Shown here piece by piece: positions 56,480 to 64,000 of a stretch of 64,000 bases of DNA. A program made the position numbers and the translations under genes. Source of the stretch: Sinorhizobium garamanticum. Its GTDB lineage: Bacteria; Pseudomonadota; Alphaproteobacteria; Rhizobiales; Rhizobiaceae. A model generated the notes under the pieces. That model saw only the letters and a list, made by a program, of their open reading frames with translations. It made no database searches and was not told the origin of the DNA. The DNA is taken from contig NZ_CP120373.1 in NCBI RefSeq assembly GCF_029892065.1, positions 1,116,001 through 1,180,000 of the forward strand, given 5' to 3'. Each line of letters begins with the position of its first letter. Positions within the stretch are counted from its first letter, which is position 1.

Positions 56480-57004
56480 ATGATTACACGTCTACTTGTC
56501 TTTGCCGGCGGCCTCGCTCTTGTCGCACTGGTTGTTCCCGATCTCGCGTCCACCTATCTCGAACGACAGAACGAAGCGACGGCGCAAGACGCTCAGCGCG
56601 CCGCGCCCGTTAGCGCCGCCAAGTATGCGAGCGGCAAAAGCATCGTTCTCGAAGCCGATCCAACTGGCCATTTCTTCGGCACGTTTCGCGTCAATGGACG
56701 CGCGGAACGGGGCCTGGTCGACACTGGCGCGAGCACGATCGCCATCAACACTTCGGCCGCCCGCCGCTTCGGCATTTCCGTCGCCGGCCTCGCTTTCAGT
56801 GCGCGGGTGCAGACGGCCAACGGAATCGTCGAGGCAGCCTATGTCAGTCTGGATCGCGTCGAGATCGGCGGCATCACGCTCAAGAATGTCGATGCCATGG
56901 TCCTTCCCGACAAGGCGCTTTCCGGCATGCTCGTCGGCATGAGTTTCCTGAGCCGGCTATCGTCCTATCGCGTCGAGAATGGCGCGCTGCATCTCGTCAG
57001 GTGA
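56480..57004 (+). CDS. retropepsin-like (clan AA) aspartic protease, membrane-anchored
   Basis: 174 residues. One N-terminal helix (RLLVFAGGLALVALVVPDLA) anchors a periplasmic single-domain aspartic protease. The catalytic motif is LVDTGASTIAINTS near residue 79, followed by the flap and the second hydrophobic-Gly element GMLVGMSFL near 155. This is the TIGR02281-type family common in alphaproteobacteria; substrates are unknown. It overlaps the deoA 3' end by 8 bases in convergent orientation. Confidence 0.87.
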   Translation: MITRLLVFAGGLALVALVVPDLASTYLERQNEATAQDAQRAAPVSAAKYASGKSIVLEADPTGHFFGTFRVNGRAERGLVDTGASTIAINTSAARRFGISVAGLAFSARVQTANGIVEAAYVSLDRVEIGGITLKNVDAMVLPDKALSGMLVGMSFLSRLSSYRVENGALHLVR

Positions 57005-58307
57005 TGCGGGCGACAATGATCGGACGCGGATCCGGTCTTTGGCCCGCGATCGTGTAGAGCGCCGCGACCCTTTTCGCCATGTCTTCGGCCGTCTTGCGAT
57101 CGGCTGCATGAACGAATGCGATGGGCTCGCCCTTGCTCACCTTCGTCCCGAGCGGGCGCAGACCCGCAAGCCCGACGCTGTGATCGATCCTGTCGTCGGG
57201 ACGAGTCCGTCCGCCGCCAAGCGCAATCACCGCCATTCCCAGTTCGCGCGTCTCGCAGGTCGCAAGATAGCCGTCCCGGCTTGCCTCCACCGGCACCACA
57301 ACCGGCGCCTTTCTTATATAGGCCTGCGGCCGGTCGACAAAATCCGCCGGTCCCCCGAGCAGATGGACCATGCGGCCGAAACGTTCCATCGCGGCACTGC
57401 TTTCAAGCGCGTGGCGCGCCATCGCTTCGCCCTGCTGCGGACCGGGCGCCAGACCGGCGGCGACGAGCATTTCCGCTGCAAACGCCATGACCACTGCGTC
57501 AAGGCGCGTGCCTTTCTTCTCGCCGCGCAAATAAGCAAGGCAGTTGTCGACTTCGAGGGCATTTCCAGCCGCATCCGCAAGCGGCTCGTTCATGTCGGTG
57601 ATCAACGCGGATGTGCGCACGCCGGCACCGTTCGCGACATCGACGAGCGAGCGCGCGAGAATCTCCGTCTCGTCGGCATCGGTGAGGAAAGAGCCGTTGC
57701 CGAATTTCACGTCGAGCACCAGCGACTGGAGCCCCGCGGCAAGCTTCTTCGAGAGAATGGAAGCGGTGATCAGCGGCACCGAATCGACCGTCGCAGTCAC
57801 GTCGCGGATGGCGTAGAGGCGCTTGTCCGCCGGCGCGAGGTTCGCCGTCTGACCGATGATGGCGCAACCGACCTCGTCGACCACTTTGCGAAAGAGCGCC
57901 GGGGCAGGCTGGATGTCGTAACCTGGAATCGATTCGAGCTTGTCGAGCGTGCCGCCGGTGTGACCGAGGCCTCTCCCGGAAATCATCGGCACCGCGGCAC
58001 CGCAGGCGGCAACGATGGGTGCCAGCATCAGCGAAACATTGTCGCCGACGCCGCCGGTCGAATGCTTGTCGACGATCGGACGGCCGAGAGCACTCCAGTC
58101 GAGCGTGTCGCCGGAATCGCGCATCGCCAGCGTCAGCGCCACGCATTCGTCGCGGCTCATGCCGGAAAACCAGACGGCCATCGCGAAGGCGGCAACCTGG
58201 CCTTCCGAGATGGAACCGTCGGCAATGCCTTTGACGAAGGCGGCGATCTCGGCCGCGTCGAGCTGGCCGCCGTTCCTCTTCTGCCGGATCACTTCCTGTG
58301 GGAGCAT
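56997..58307 (-). CDS. deoA: thymidine phosphorylase
   Basis: Phosphorolyses thymidine to thymine and deoxyribose-1-phosphate, the substrate of DeoB. 436 residues, with an N-terminal helical domain (LPQEVIRQKRNGGQLDAAEI), the family signature SGRGLGHTGGTLDKLESIPG near residue 117, the phosphate-binding KHSTGGVGDN near 84, and the C-terminal biotinyl-like domain. Start MLPQEVIRQKR at 58307. It is the last gene of the minus-strand nucleoside operon. Confidence 0.94.
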   Translation of the reverse strand: MLPQEVIRQKRNGGQLDAAEIAAFVKGIADGSISEGQVAAFAMAVWFSGMSRDECVALTLAMRDSGDTLDWSALGRPIVDKHSTGGVGDNVSLMLAPIVAACGAAVPMISGRGLGHTGGTLDKLESIPGYDIQPAPALFRKVVDEVGCAIIGQTANLAPADKRLYAIRDVTATVDSVPLITASILSKKLAAGLQSLVLDVKFGNGSFLTDADETEILARSLVDVANGAGVRTSALITDMNEPLADAAGNALEVDNCLAYLRGEKKGTRLDAVVMAFAAEMLVAAGLAPGPQQGEAMARHALESSAAMERFGRMVHLLGGPADFVDRPQAYIRKAPVVVPVEASRDGYLATCETRELGMAVIALGGGRTRPDDRIDHSVGLAGLRPLGTKVSKGEPIAFVHAADRKTAEDMAKRVAALYTIAGQRPDPRPIIVARIT

Positions 58308-58321
58308 GGTCAGGCCGCCGT

Positions 58322-59119
58322 TCAGGCTTCGCTTGCAATCATCTCTTTGAGGATCGCGGCCAGCCGCGTGCCGCCGACCGGCGCCATATCCTTCGTCTCG
58401 TGGTGGCTGAGTTCCGCGCCGGTCATGCCCGCGGCGAAATTGGTGATCACGGAGGCAGCGGCAACGCGCAATCCGAAAAAGCGCGCCAGGATGACTTCGG
58501 GAACGGTGGACATGCCGACGGCGTCCGCCCCGAGAATGCGCGCCATCCTGATTTCGGCCGGTGTCTCGAAGCTCGGGCCGGAGAACCACATGTAGACGCC
58601 GCTCTGGAGCGGAATGGCGAGACGGGCTGCAGCCTTTTGCATCCGCTCGGCAAGCTCTGCGTCATAGGCATTCGTCAGGCCGACGAAACGGTCGTCGCTC
58701 TCGACGCCGATCAGCGGGTTGGAGCCGGAAAAGCCGATATGATCGGCGATGCGCATCACCGAGCCCGGCGGCATATCCTCCCGCAGCGATCCGGCCGAAT
58801 TGGTCAGGATGAGGCTTCGGATGCCGAGCCGCTTTAGCGCCTCGATCGGCGCGCGCATCGCATTGGCGTCGCCGCGTTCGTAGTAATGCACCCGGCCGGA
58901 GAGCATTGCGACGGGCACGCCACCAAGCTTGCCTGCCACCAACTCGCCGGCATGGCCCGAGACGCCCCCCAGGGGAAAGCCCGGGATCTCTGCATAGGGG
59001 ACGCGGACCGGTTCCTCCACGGCCTCGACCAGCGCACCCAACCCGGAGCCGAGCACAATCCCATATCGCGGTGCAAACCCGCTGAGCTTGGTCTTCAGGA
59101 ATTCCGCCGCGTCGTTCAT
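58322..59119 (-). CDS. purine nucleoside phosphorylase (trimeric class)
   Basis: 265 residues of the trimeric PNP/MTAP family: phosphate loop IVLGSGLGALV near residue 22, SGHAGELVAGKLGGVPV near 55, GRVHYYERGD near 75, TNSAGSL near 107, and the purine-pocket Glu-containing SGPSFETPAEIRMAR near 180. It splits inosine or guanosine to base and ribose-1-phosphate. Its ATG overlaps the stop of cdd (ATGA), indicating coupling. It lies 14 bases upstream of deoA. Confidence 0.92.
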   Translation of the reverse strand: MNDAAEFLKTKLSGFAPRYGIVLGSGLGALVEAVEEPVRVPYAEIPGFPLGGVSGHAGELVAGKLGGVPVAMLSGRVHYYERGDANAMRAPIEALKRLGIRSLILTNSAGSLREDMPPGSVMRIADHIGFSGSNPLIGVESDDRFVGLTNAYDAELAERMQKAAARLAIPLQSGVYMWFSGPSFETPAEIRMARILGADAVGMSTVPEVILARFFGLRVAAASVITNFAAGMTGAELSHHETKDMAPVGGTRLAAILKEMIASEA

Positions 59120-59511
59120 CCGAGGATCTCTGTTTCGAAGCTGTGCGGAAGAAGGTCGGAGAGCGCCAGCGTTTTCTTCACACCCGTCTCGTCGCAAAGA
59201 TAGATGCGCGTGCTTGCGCCGGAGAACTCCGCCAACCGCTGCCGGCAGCCGCCGCAGGGCGGACAGAGGGCGAGCTTCTCGGCGACGACGGCAACTTCCA
59301 TGATCTTGCGCTGACCGGCCATGACCATGTGGCTGATCGCCGTCGTCTCGGCACACCAGCCTTCCGGGAACGACAGGTTTTCGATATTCGCGCCGGTATA
59401 GATCTTGCCGTCCTCCGCGCGGATGGCGGCACCCACCGGGAACTTGGAATAGGGCGCATGCGCCTTTGCCATGGCTTCCCGCGCCGCGATGAACAGATCG
59501 TTCTCCATCAT
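59116..59511 (-). CDS. cdd: cytidine deaminase
   Basis: 131 residues, the short tetrameric type. HAPYSKFPVGAAIR near residue 18, NIENLSFPEGWCAETTAI with the zinc Cys and catalytic Glu (CAE) near 53, and the second zinc motif PCGGCRQ near 89. It deaminates cytidine to uridine. AAGGAGCG lies before the tandem ATGs at 59511 and 59508. It sits between the importer genes and the phosphorylases. Confidence 0.95.
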   Translation of the reverse strand: MMENDLFIAAREAMAKAHAPYSKFPVGAAIRAEDGKIYTGANIENLSFPEGWCAETTAISHMVMAGQRKIMEVAVVAEKLALCPPCGGCRQRLAEFSGASTRIYLCDETGVKKTLALSDLLPHSFETEILG

Positions 59512-59513
59512 GG

Positions 59514-60485
59514 TTAGCGCTCCTTCACGTAAGGTACGCCACCCGCCTTGGGCGGAATGGCCTTGCCGATAAAGCCCGCAAGCAGGATGACCGTCAGAAT
59601 GTAAGGCAGCGCCTGCATCAACTGCACCGGTACCTGGCCGACAAGCGGCAGCGGCGCGCCTTGCAAACGGATGGCAAGGGCATCGAGGAAACCGAAGAGC
59701 AAGCAAGCGAGCATGACGTTCTTGGGTCGCCACTTGGCGAAGATGAGGGCGGCAAGCGCGATGTAGCCCTTGCCCGCCGTCATGCCCTTGACGAACCCGG
59801 CCGTCATCGCCAGCGACAGGTAGGCGCCGGCGAAGCCGCAGAGAATCCCGCAGCAGATGACCGCGCGATAGCGCAGCCAGATCACCGATATGCCGGCCGT
59901 ATCGACCGCTCCCGGATTCTCGCCGACAGCGCGCAGCCTCAAGCCGAAACGCGTGCGATAGAGGATCCACCAGCTTATCGGCACCATCGCGAAGGCAAGG
60001 TAAGTGAGCAGGAAATGCCCGGAAAGCAGATCCGCATAGATCGGCCCGAGGATCGGCACCTCCCGGATCGCGTCGGCCCCGGGGAAATTGACGATCTGGA
60101 ACCTGGCGCCTTCGGCAAGCGCGGGCGTGCGGCCGCCCTGGCGGAACCAGGCCTCGCCAAGGATGACGGTGGAACCGGCGACGATGAAGTTGATCGCGAC
60201 GCCCGAGACGATCTGGTTGCCGCGCTGGGTAATCGAGGCATAACCGTGGACGAGCGACAGGAGCACCGAGATCAGGATCGCGGCGATGAGGCCGATCCAG
60301 ACCGATTGGGTGACAGCGGCGGCGGCGCCGGCGGCGAAGGCTGCACCGAGCATCTTGCCTTCGAGACCGATATCGAACACGCCGGCCCGCTCGGTGAAGA
60401 GCCCGGCGAGCGCTGCAAAGACCAGCGGCACGGAGACCCGGATCGTCGATTCCAGGAGCACGACGAGGACGTGGAAGAAATCCAT
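59514..60485 (-). CDS. ABC transporter permease 2 (nucleoside/BMP type)
   Basis: 323 residues with about nine hydrophobic segments of the BPD_transp_2 family. The conserved ERAGVFDIGLEGKMLGAAFA is near residue 31, LRAVGENPGAVDTAGI near 185, and GKGYIALAALIFAKWRP near 245. It pairs with the upstream permease as the channel of a purine/pyrimidine nucleoside importer. Start MDFFHVLVVLLES at 60485; it lies 4 bases from the upstream stop. Confidence 0.92.
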   Translation of the reverse strand: MDFFHVLVVLLESTIRVSVPLVFAALAGLFTERAGVFDIGLEGKMLGAAFAAGAAAAVTQSVWIGLIAAILISVLLSLVHGYASITQRGNQIVSGVAINFIVAGSTVILGEAWFRQGGRTPALAEGARFQIVNFPGADAIREVPILGPIYADLLSGHFLLTYLAFAMVPISWWILYRTRFGLRLRAVGENPGAVDTAGISVIWLRYRAVICCGILCGFAGAYLSLAMTAGFVKGMTAGKGYIALAALIFAKWRPKNVMLACLLFGFLDALAIRLQGAPLPLVGQVPVQLMQALPYILTVILLAGFIGKAIPPKAGGVPYVKER

Positions 60486-60489
60486 GGCT

Positions 60490-61623
60490 TCAGGCTCCCT
60501 TGGTCTGCACGACGGCGGCCGCGCGCTGGCCCCGCATCGCGAAGGCACGTGTAATCGCGGGGCGGAACATGTTTTCGAGCGCGCCGGCAAAAAGGATAAC
60601 GAGGCCCTGGATGATGACGATCATGTCGCGCGAGATCGACGGCATTTCGAAGGCGATTTCCGCCCCGCCCTGATAAAGTACGCCAAAGAGGACGGCGGCG
60701 GGAATGATGCCGCCCGGATGGGAGCGCCCCATCAGCGCCACGGCGATGCCGACGAAACCTGCGCCCTGGACGAAGTCCAGTTGCATGCGGAACTGTTCGC
60801 CCATGATCGGGTTCAGCGCCATCATACCGGCAAGCCCGCCCGAGAGCATCATGGCGATGACGGTGATGCGACTTTCGCGGATACCGGCATAGCGCGCCGC
60901 GGACGGGCTGTGGCCCATGGTCCGCATCTCGTAGCCGAGCTTCGTGCGCCAGATCAGCACCCAGACGGCGAAGGCCGCCGCCAGCGCCAAAAGGAAGGAG
61001 ATGTTGAACGGCGCCGTACCGATGTTCAGACCGAAGATCGACAGCAGCCAGTCGAGTTTCGGCAGTTGCCCGCCCTCGGCGAAAGTCCGCGTCTGCGGCG
61101 CCATCGACCCGAGCGGCTTCAGGACGCGCGTCAATAGGTAGACCATCAGGCTCGAGGCTATGAAATTGAACATGATGGTGGTGATGACGATATGGCTGCC
61201 GCGCTTTGCCTGCAGCCATCCGGGCAGGAACGCCCAGAGCGCGCCGAAGAAGGCCGAACCGACGATCGCGATCGGGAAGACCACATACCAGGGCATGGTC
61301 TGATCCAGCCAGAGGCAGGCGAGCGCCACTCCGATGCCGCCGACATAGGCCTGCCCCTCGCCGCCGATATTGAAGAGCCCGCAGTGGAACGCCACGGCGA
61401 CGGCAAGACCGGTAAAGATGAAGGTCGTCGCGTAGTAGAGCGTGAAGCCGATATATTCGCCGCGACCGAAGGCGCCGTTGATCAGGTGATAGGCCGCCTC
61501 GAACGGATTTTCGCCGACGAGCAGCACGACAAGTCCGGCGACGATGAAGGCGACGGCAAGATTGATCAGCGGGACCAGACCGTATTCGACCCAGACGGGA
61601 AGCTTCGCAAAAGGGGTGCTCAT
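60490..61623 (-). CDS. ABC transporter permease 1 (nucleoside/BMP type)
   Basis: 377 residues, the longer permease of the pair. The hydrophobic core includes FTLYYATTFIFTGLAVAVAF near residue 55, the FNIGGEGQAYVGGIGVALA motif near 82, and MGHSPSAARYAGIRESRI near 235 as the coupling loop. It has a PQTRTFAEGGQLPKLD insert near 160. Its ATG overlaps the ATPase stop (ATGA). Confidence 0.92.
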   Translation of the reverse strand: MSTPFAKLPVWVEYGLVPLINLAVAFIVAGLVVLLVGENPFEAAYHLINGAFGRGEYIGFTLYYATTFIFTGLAVAVAFHCGLFNIGGEGQAYVGGIGVALACLWLDQTMPWYVVFPIAIVGSAFFGALWAFLPGWLQAKRGSHIVITTIMFNFIASSLMVYLLTRVLKPLGSMAPQTRTFAEGGQLPKLDWLLSIFGLNIGTAPFNISFLLALAAAFAVWVLIWRTKLGYEMRTMGHSPSAARYAGIRESRITVIAMMLSGGLAGMMALNPIMGEQFRMQLDFVQGAGFVGIAVALMGRSHPGGIIPAAVLFGVLYQGGAEIAFEMPSISRDMIVIIQGLVILFAGALENMFRPAITRAFAMRGQRAAAVVQTKGA

Positions 61624-63155
61624 TCTGCGGCCTCCTTGCGGCCCTCGACACCGGCCATCAAGAGGCCGAGTTCGCCCTCGGTCGCATCGGGGCTGCGCTC
61701 GCCGACGACACGCCCGGCGAACATCACGAGAATGCGGTCGGAAAGCGCGCGGATCTCATCGAGTTCGACGGAGACGAGCAGGACGGCCTTGCCCTGGTCG
61801 CGCATCTCGATAATCCGCTTGTGGATGAATTCGATGGCGCCGACGTCGACGCCGCGAGTGGGCTGGCCGATGATCAGCACGTCCGGTCCGCGCTCCATTT
61901 CGCGCGCAAGCACGATCTTCTGCTGATTGCCGCCGGAGAAATTGGCGGTCTTCAACCGCGCGTTCGGCGGGCGGATGTCATATTTGGCGATCTTCTCCTC
62001 GGCATCCTTGCGGATCGCATCGATATTCAAGAAGGTACCGTTTAGGTAGCGCGGGTCGTTGTGGTAGCCGAGGATGGCATTCTCGCTCTCCTCGAACTTC
62101 AGGACCAGGCCGACATGATGGCGATCCTCCGGCACATGCGCCAGCCCGCGAGCCCTGAGCGCGGCGGGATCCCTATGGCCCGTCACATCGACGGACTCGC
62201 CGTTGAGCAGCACCGTTCCGGAGGTCGCCTTGCGGATGCCGGCGATCGCTTCGAGCAGTTCCGACTGGCCATTGCCGGCCACGCCGGCAATGCCGACGAT
62301 CTCGCCCGCCCGAACGTCGAAGGAGACGTCGTCGACCATGGTCACGCCGCGGCTGTCCTTGACCGTCAGGCCTTGAATCGAAAGCTTCACGTCGCCGGGC
62401 GTGCCCTCGCCCTTCTGGACGCGCAGCAGCACGCGACGGCCAACCATGAGTTCCGCAAGTTCTTCGACTGACGTCTCGCCGGTCGTGCGGGTTGCGACCA
62501 TTTCGCCGCGACGCATCACCGAAACCTCGTCCGTGATCGCCATGATTTCGCGAAGCTTGTGCGTGATGAAGATGATCGTCTTCCCTTGATCCTTCAGCTG
62601 TCCGAGGATACGGAAGAGGTGATCGGCTTCGGCCGGCGTCAGCACGCCGGTCGGCTCGTCTAGGATTAGGATGTCGGCCTTGCGATAGAGCGCCTTCAGG
62701 ATTTCAACACGCTGCTGGAGACCGACCGGCAGTTCCTCAATCAGCGCATCCGGATTGACCTCAAGCGCATATTCCTTCTCCAGCCGCTTCAGCTCTTGCC
62801 GCGCCTTGGCGATGCCCTTGTTGAGGATCTGGCTGTCTTCGGCACCGAGCATGACGTTTTCGAGCACCGTGAAGTTCTCGACCAGCATGAAATGCTGGTG
62901 CACCATGCCGATGCCCGCGGAGATTGCCGCATTCGGGTCGCGGATCGAGACCGGCCGCCCATCCACGATGATCTCGCCGCTATCGGCCTGATAGAAGCCG
63001 TAGAGGATCGACATCAAGGTCGACTTGCCGGCGCCGTTCTCCCCGATGATGCCGTGGATCGTGCCTTTGCGAACCTTGAGATTGATATTCTTATTGGCGT
63101 GGACGGGGCCGAAACTCTTGTCGATCCCACGCAACTCGATGGCAATATCATCCAT
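61620..63155 (-). CDS. ABC transporter ATPase, two-domain sugar/nucleoside type
   Basis: 511 residues with tandem nucleotide-binding domains of the RbsA/BMP family. NBD1 has Walker A GENGAGKSTLMSIL and signature LPVGLQQRVEILKAL. NBD2 has a degenerate Walker A (GVAGNGQSELLEAI), as in RbsA, with signature FSGGNQQKIVLAREM. The start MDDIAIELRGIDKSF at 63155 is used. It is the first gene of the importer/salvage operon. The lipoprotein binding protein usually encoded with it (BMP family) is not in the window. Confidence 0.94.
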   Translation of the reverse strand: MDDIAIELRGIDKSFGPVHANKNINLKVRKGTIHGIIGENGAGKSTLMSILYGFYQADSGEIIVDGRPVSIRDPNAAISAGIGMVHQHFMLVENFTVLENVMLGAEDSQILNKGIAKARQELKRLEKEYALEVNPDALIEELPVGLQQRVEILKALYRKADILILDEPTGVLTPAEADHLFRILGQLKDQGKTIIFITHKLREIMAITDEVSVMRRGEMVATRTTGETSVEELAELMVGRRVLLRVQKGEGTPGDVKLSIQGLTVKDSRGVTMVDDVSFDVRAGEIVGIAGVAGNGQSELLEAIAGIRKATSGTVLLNGESVDVTGHRDPAALRARGLAHVPEDRHHVGLVLKFEESENAILGYHNDPRYLNGTFLNIDAIRKDAEEKIAKYDIRPPNARLKTANFSGGNQQKIVLAREMERGPDVLIIGQPTRGVDVGAIEFIHKRIIEMRDQGKAVLLVSVELDEIRALSDRILVMFAGRVVGERSPDATEGELGLLMAGVEGRKEAAE

Positions 63156-63221
63156 ATTGGCCCTGCGATCCCCAATCTTGCCTGCTTCGGTTTTCTTCCC
63201 AAACCGTGCCGGCAATTTTTT

Positions 63222-63233
63222 TACCATTTGGTA
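63222..63233. promoter_or_regulatory. 12-bp palindrome upstream of the nucleoside operon
   Basis: TACCA-TT-TGGTA lies 66 bases before the ATPase ATG, next to an AT-rich stretch (GGTATAAGTTTATCATCG). Its TGGT/ACCA half-sites resemble GntR-type operators. It is a candidate only. Confidence 0.4.
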
Positions 63234-63287
63234 TAAGTTTATCATCGATTTTCGGGCGCGAAAGCCCTCAATCGTGATCTCCTTATA

Positions 63288-63311
63288 CTCTCACCGGATC
63301 GCTGGTGAGAG
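63288..63311. other. stem-loop in the leader/promoter region of the nucleoside operon
   Basis: CTCTCACC, an 8-base loop, GGTGAGAG. It is 133 bases before the ATPase start, with AAGGAG following it on the minus strand. It could be an operator, part of a leader RNA, or the end of the preceding transcript. No known riboswitch consensus was recognised. Confidence 0.35.
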
Positions 63312-63394
63312 TCCAGCGTGAATAATACACAGCCCTATCAGGTGATTGTCGCCGCAAAACGGCGACGGGCGCATTCTTCACGTTGAGGCGGGCT

Positions 63395-64000
63395 TCACAT
63401 TGAGGCGGGCGGCCGCAAGAGCCGCAAGGCGTTCGCGGTCACCAGAACGGTGGCGCCGGTATCCGCCAGAATCGCCGGCCAGAGTCCCGTAACGCCAGCG
63501 ATCGTCGTGACGAGGAAGACGGCTTTCAGGCCCAGCGCCATGCCGATATTCTGGTAAATATTGCGCATCGTCGACCGCGAAAGCCTGACCATGGCGGCGA
63601 TGTCGGAAATGCGCGCGTGCAACGAGGCGGCGTCGGCGGTTTCAAGGGCAACATCCGTTCCACCGCCCATGGCGATGCCGACATCGGCAGCCGCCAGCGC
63701 CGGCGCGTCATTGATACCGTCACCGATCTTGGCAACCTGAAGCCCCTCGGCTTTCAGCTGACGAATGATGCTCTGCTTATCCCCCGGCAGGAGGCCGGCA
63801 TGGATCTCCATTCCGAAGGGGCGACCAATCGCCTCCGCCGTGCGGCGGTTGTCGCCCGTCAGCATCACCACGCGGATACCGGCGTCGCTCAGCGCTTTCA
63901 CGCCCTTTGCCGCATCGGCGCGCGGCTCGTCGCGCATCGCAAGCGCGCCGGCTGCCCGGCCATCGACAACCAGCACGGACACGGTTTTTCCCTCGTCGTG
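63395..64000 (-). CDS. heavy-metal P-type ATPase, C-terminal part (runs off the right edge)
   Basis: About 201 codons of the cytosolic ATP-binding/hinge region and last membrane helices of a P1B-type (Zn/Cd/Pb or Cu) efflux ATPase. Visible motifs are VVMLTGDNRRTAEAIG, the hinge KIGDGINDAPALAAADVGIAMG broken by normal family spacing, and two C-terminal helices (MALGLKAVFLVTTIAGVTGLWP and the last before LRLLRPP). The phosphorylation site and metal domains lie outside, so metal specificity cannot be set. Confidence 0.93.
   Translation of the reverse strand, partial: HDEGKTVSVLVVDGRAAGALAMRDEPRADAAKGVKALSDAGIRVVMLTGDNRRTAEAIGRPFGMEIHAGLLPGDKQSIIRQLKAEGLQVAKIGDGINDAPALAAADVGIAMGGGTDVALETADAASLHARISDIAAMVRLSRSTMRNIYQNIGMALGLKAVFLVTTIAGVTGLWPAILADTGATVLVTANALRLLRPPASM

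Noticed and set aside
63288..63311. Purine riboswitch upstream of the nucleoside operon
   Set aside because: Only one simple stem-loop is present; the conserved three-way junction and core residues of the purine aptamer were not found.

Overview
The window is GC-rich, densely coding chromosomal DNA of an alphaproteobacterium of the Sinorhizobium/Ensifer type. The clues are many copies of a rhizobial intergenic mosaic repeat (RIME-like), a small RNA with three anti-Shine-Dalgarno loops like the rhizobial NfeR1/alpha-r14 family, a polA / small-RNA / marR arrangement like that of S. meliloti, and gene content typical of that group. No tRNA, rRNA, CRISPR array, prophage or insertion sequence was recognised.

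Layout, left to right. 1-8.2 kb: 5' part of polA (minus), a candidate sRNA, a MarR regulator, an M20 peptidase, a UPF0104 membrane protein, a small exported protein, a drug/metabolite exporter, a triple-hairpin sRNA, and an AT-richer orphan gene. 8.5-17.5 kb: a bifunctional penicillin-binding protein, the chaperone pair dnaK/dnaJ, recF, a MoeB/ThiF-like enzyme and a GNAT acetyltransferase, with RIME copies in the gaps. 17.6-25.3 kb: a hydroxyacid dehydrogenase, an SH3-domain exported protein, a P-loop kinase, adenosine kinase, a TetR/VOC divergent pair with two operators, nth, an Ada-like DNA methyltransferase and gpmA. 25.3-30.7 kb (minus): dapB, an MsbA-type ABC exporter, glk, mgsA and mepA. 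30.9-37.8 kb (plus): a YejABEF-type oligopeptide ABC importer followed by a GhrA-type reductase. 38-40.8 kb (minus): a MarR/NlpC-P60 pair and an M17 aminopeptidase.

40.9-53.3 kb is a complete tad/cpa type IVb (Flp) pilus locus: tadD lipoprotein (plus); tadC, tadB, cpaF, cpaE, cpaD, cpaC, cpaB, prepilin peptidase cpaA and two tandem 60-residue pilins (minus); then, divergently, a stand-alone CpaC N-domain protein and two TadE/TadF-like pseudopilins (plus).

53.4-63.2 kb is a nucleoside salvage region. deoB, add and upp run on the plus strand. An opposing minus-strand operon holds an ABC importer (ATPase plus two permeases of the BMP/nucleoside type), cytidine deaminase, purine nucleoside phosphorylase and thymidine phosphorylase. 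Together they would import nucleosides, deaminate and phosphorolyse them, and return bases and pentose phosphate to metabolism. The window ends inside a heavy-metal P-type ATPase.

Most of the window is ordinary core genome. The items most worth a second look are the triple anti-SD sRNA, the polA/marR sRNA, a PolA proofreading site that reads DAA instead of DTE, a MoeB without its zinc cysteines, an orphan PHO box in a RIME-scarred gap, the paired TetR operators, and the AT-rich orphan gene.
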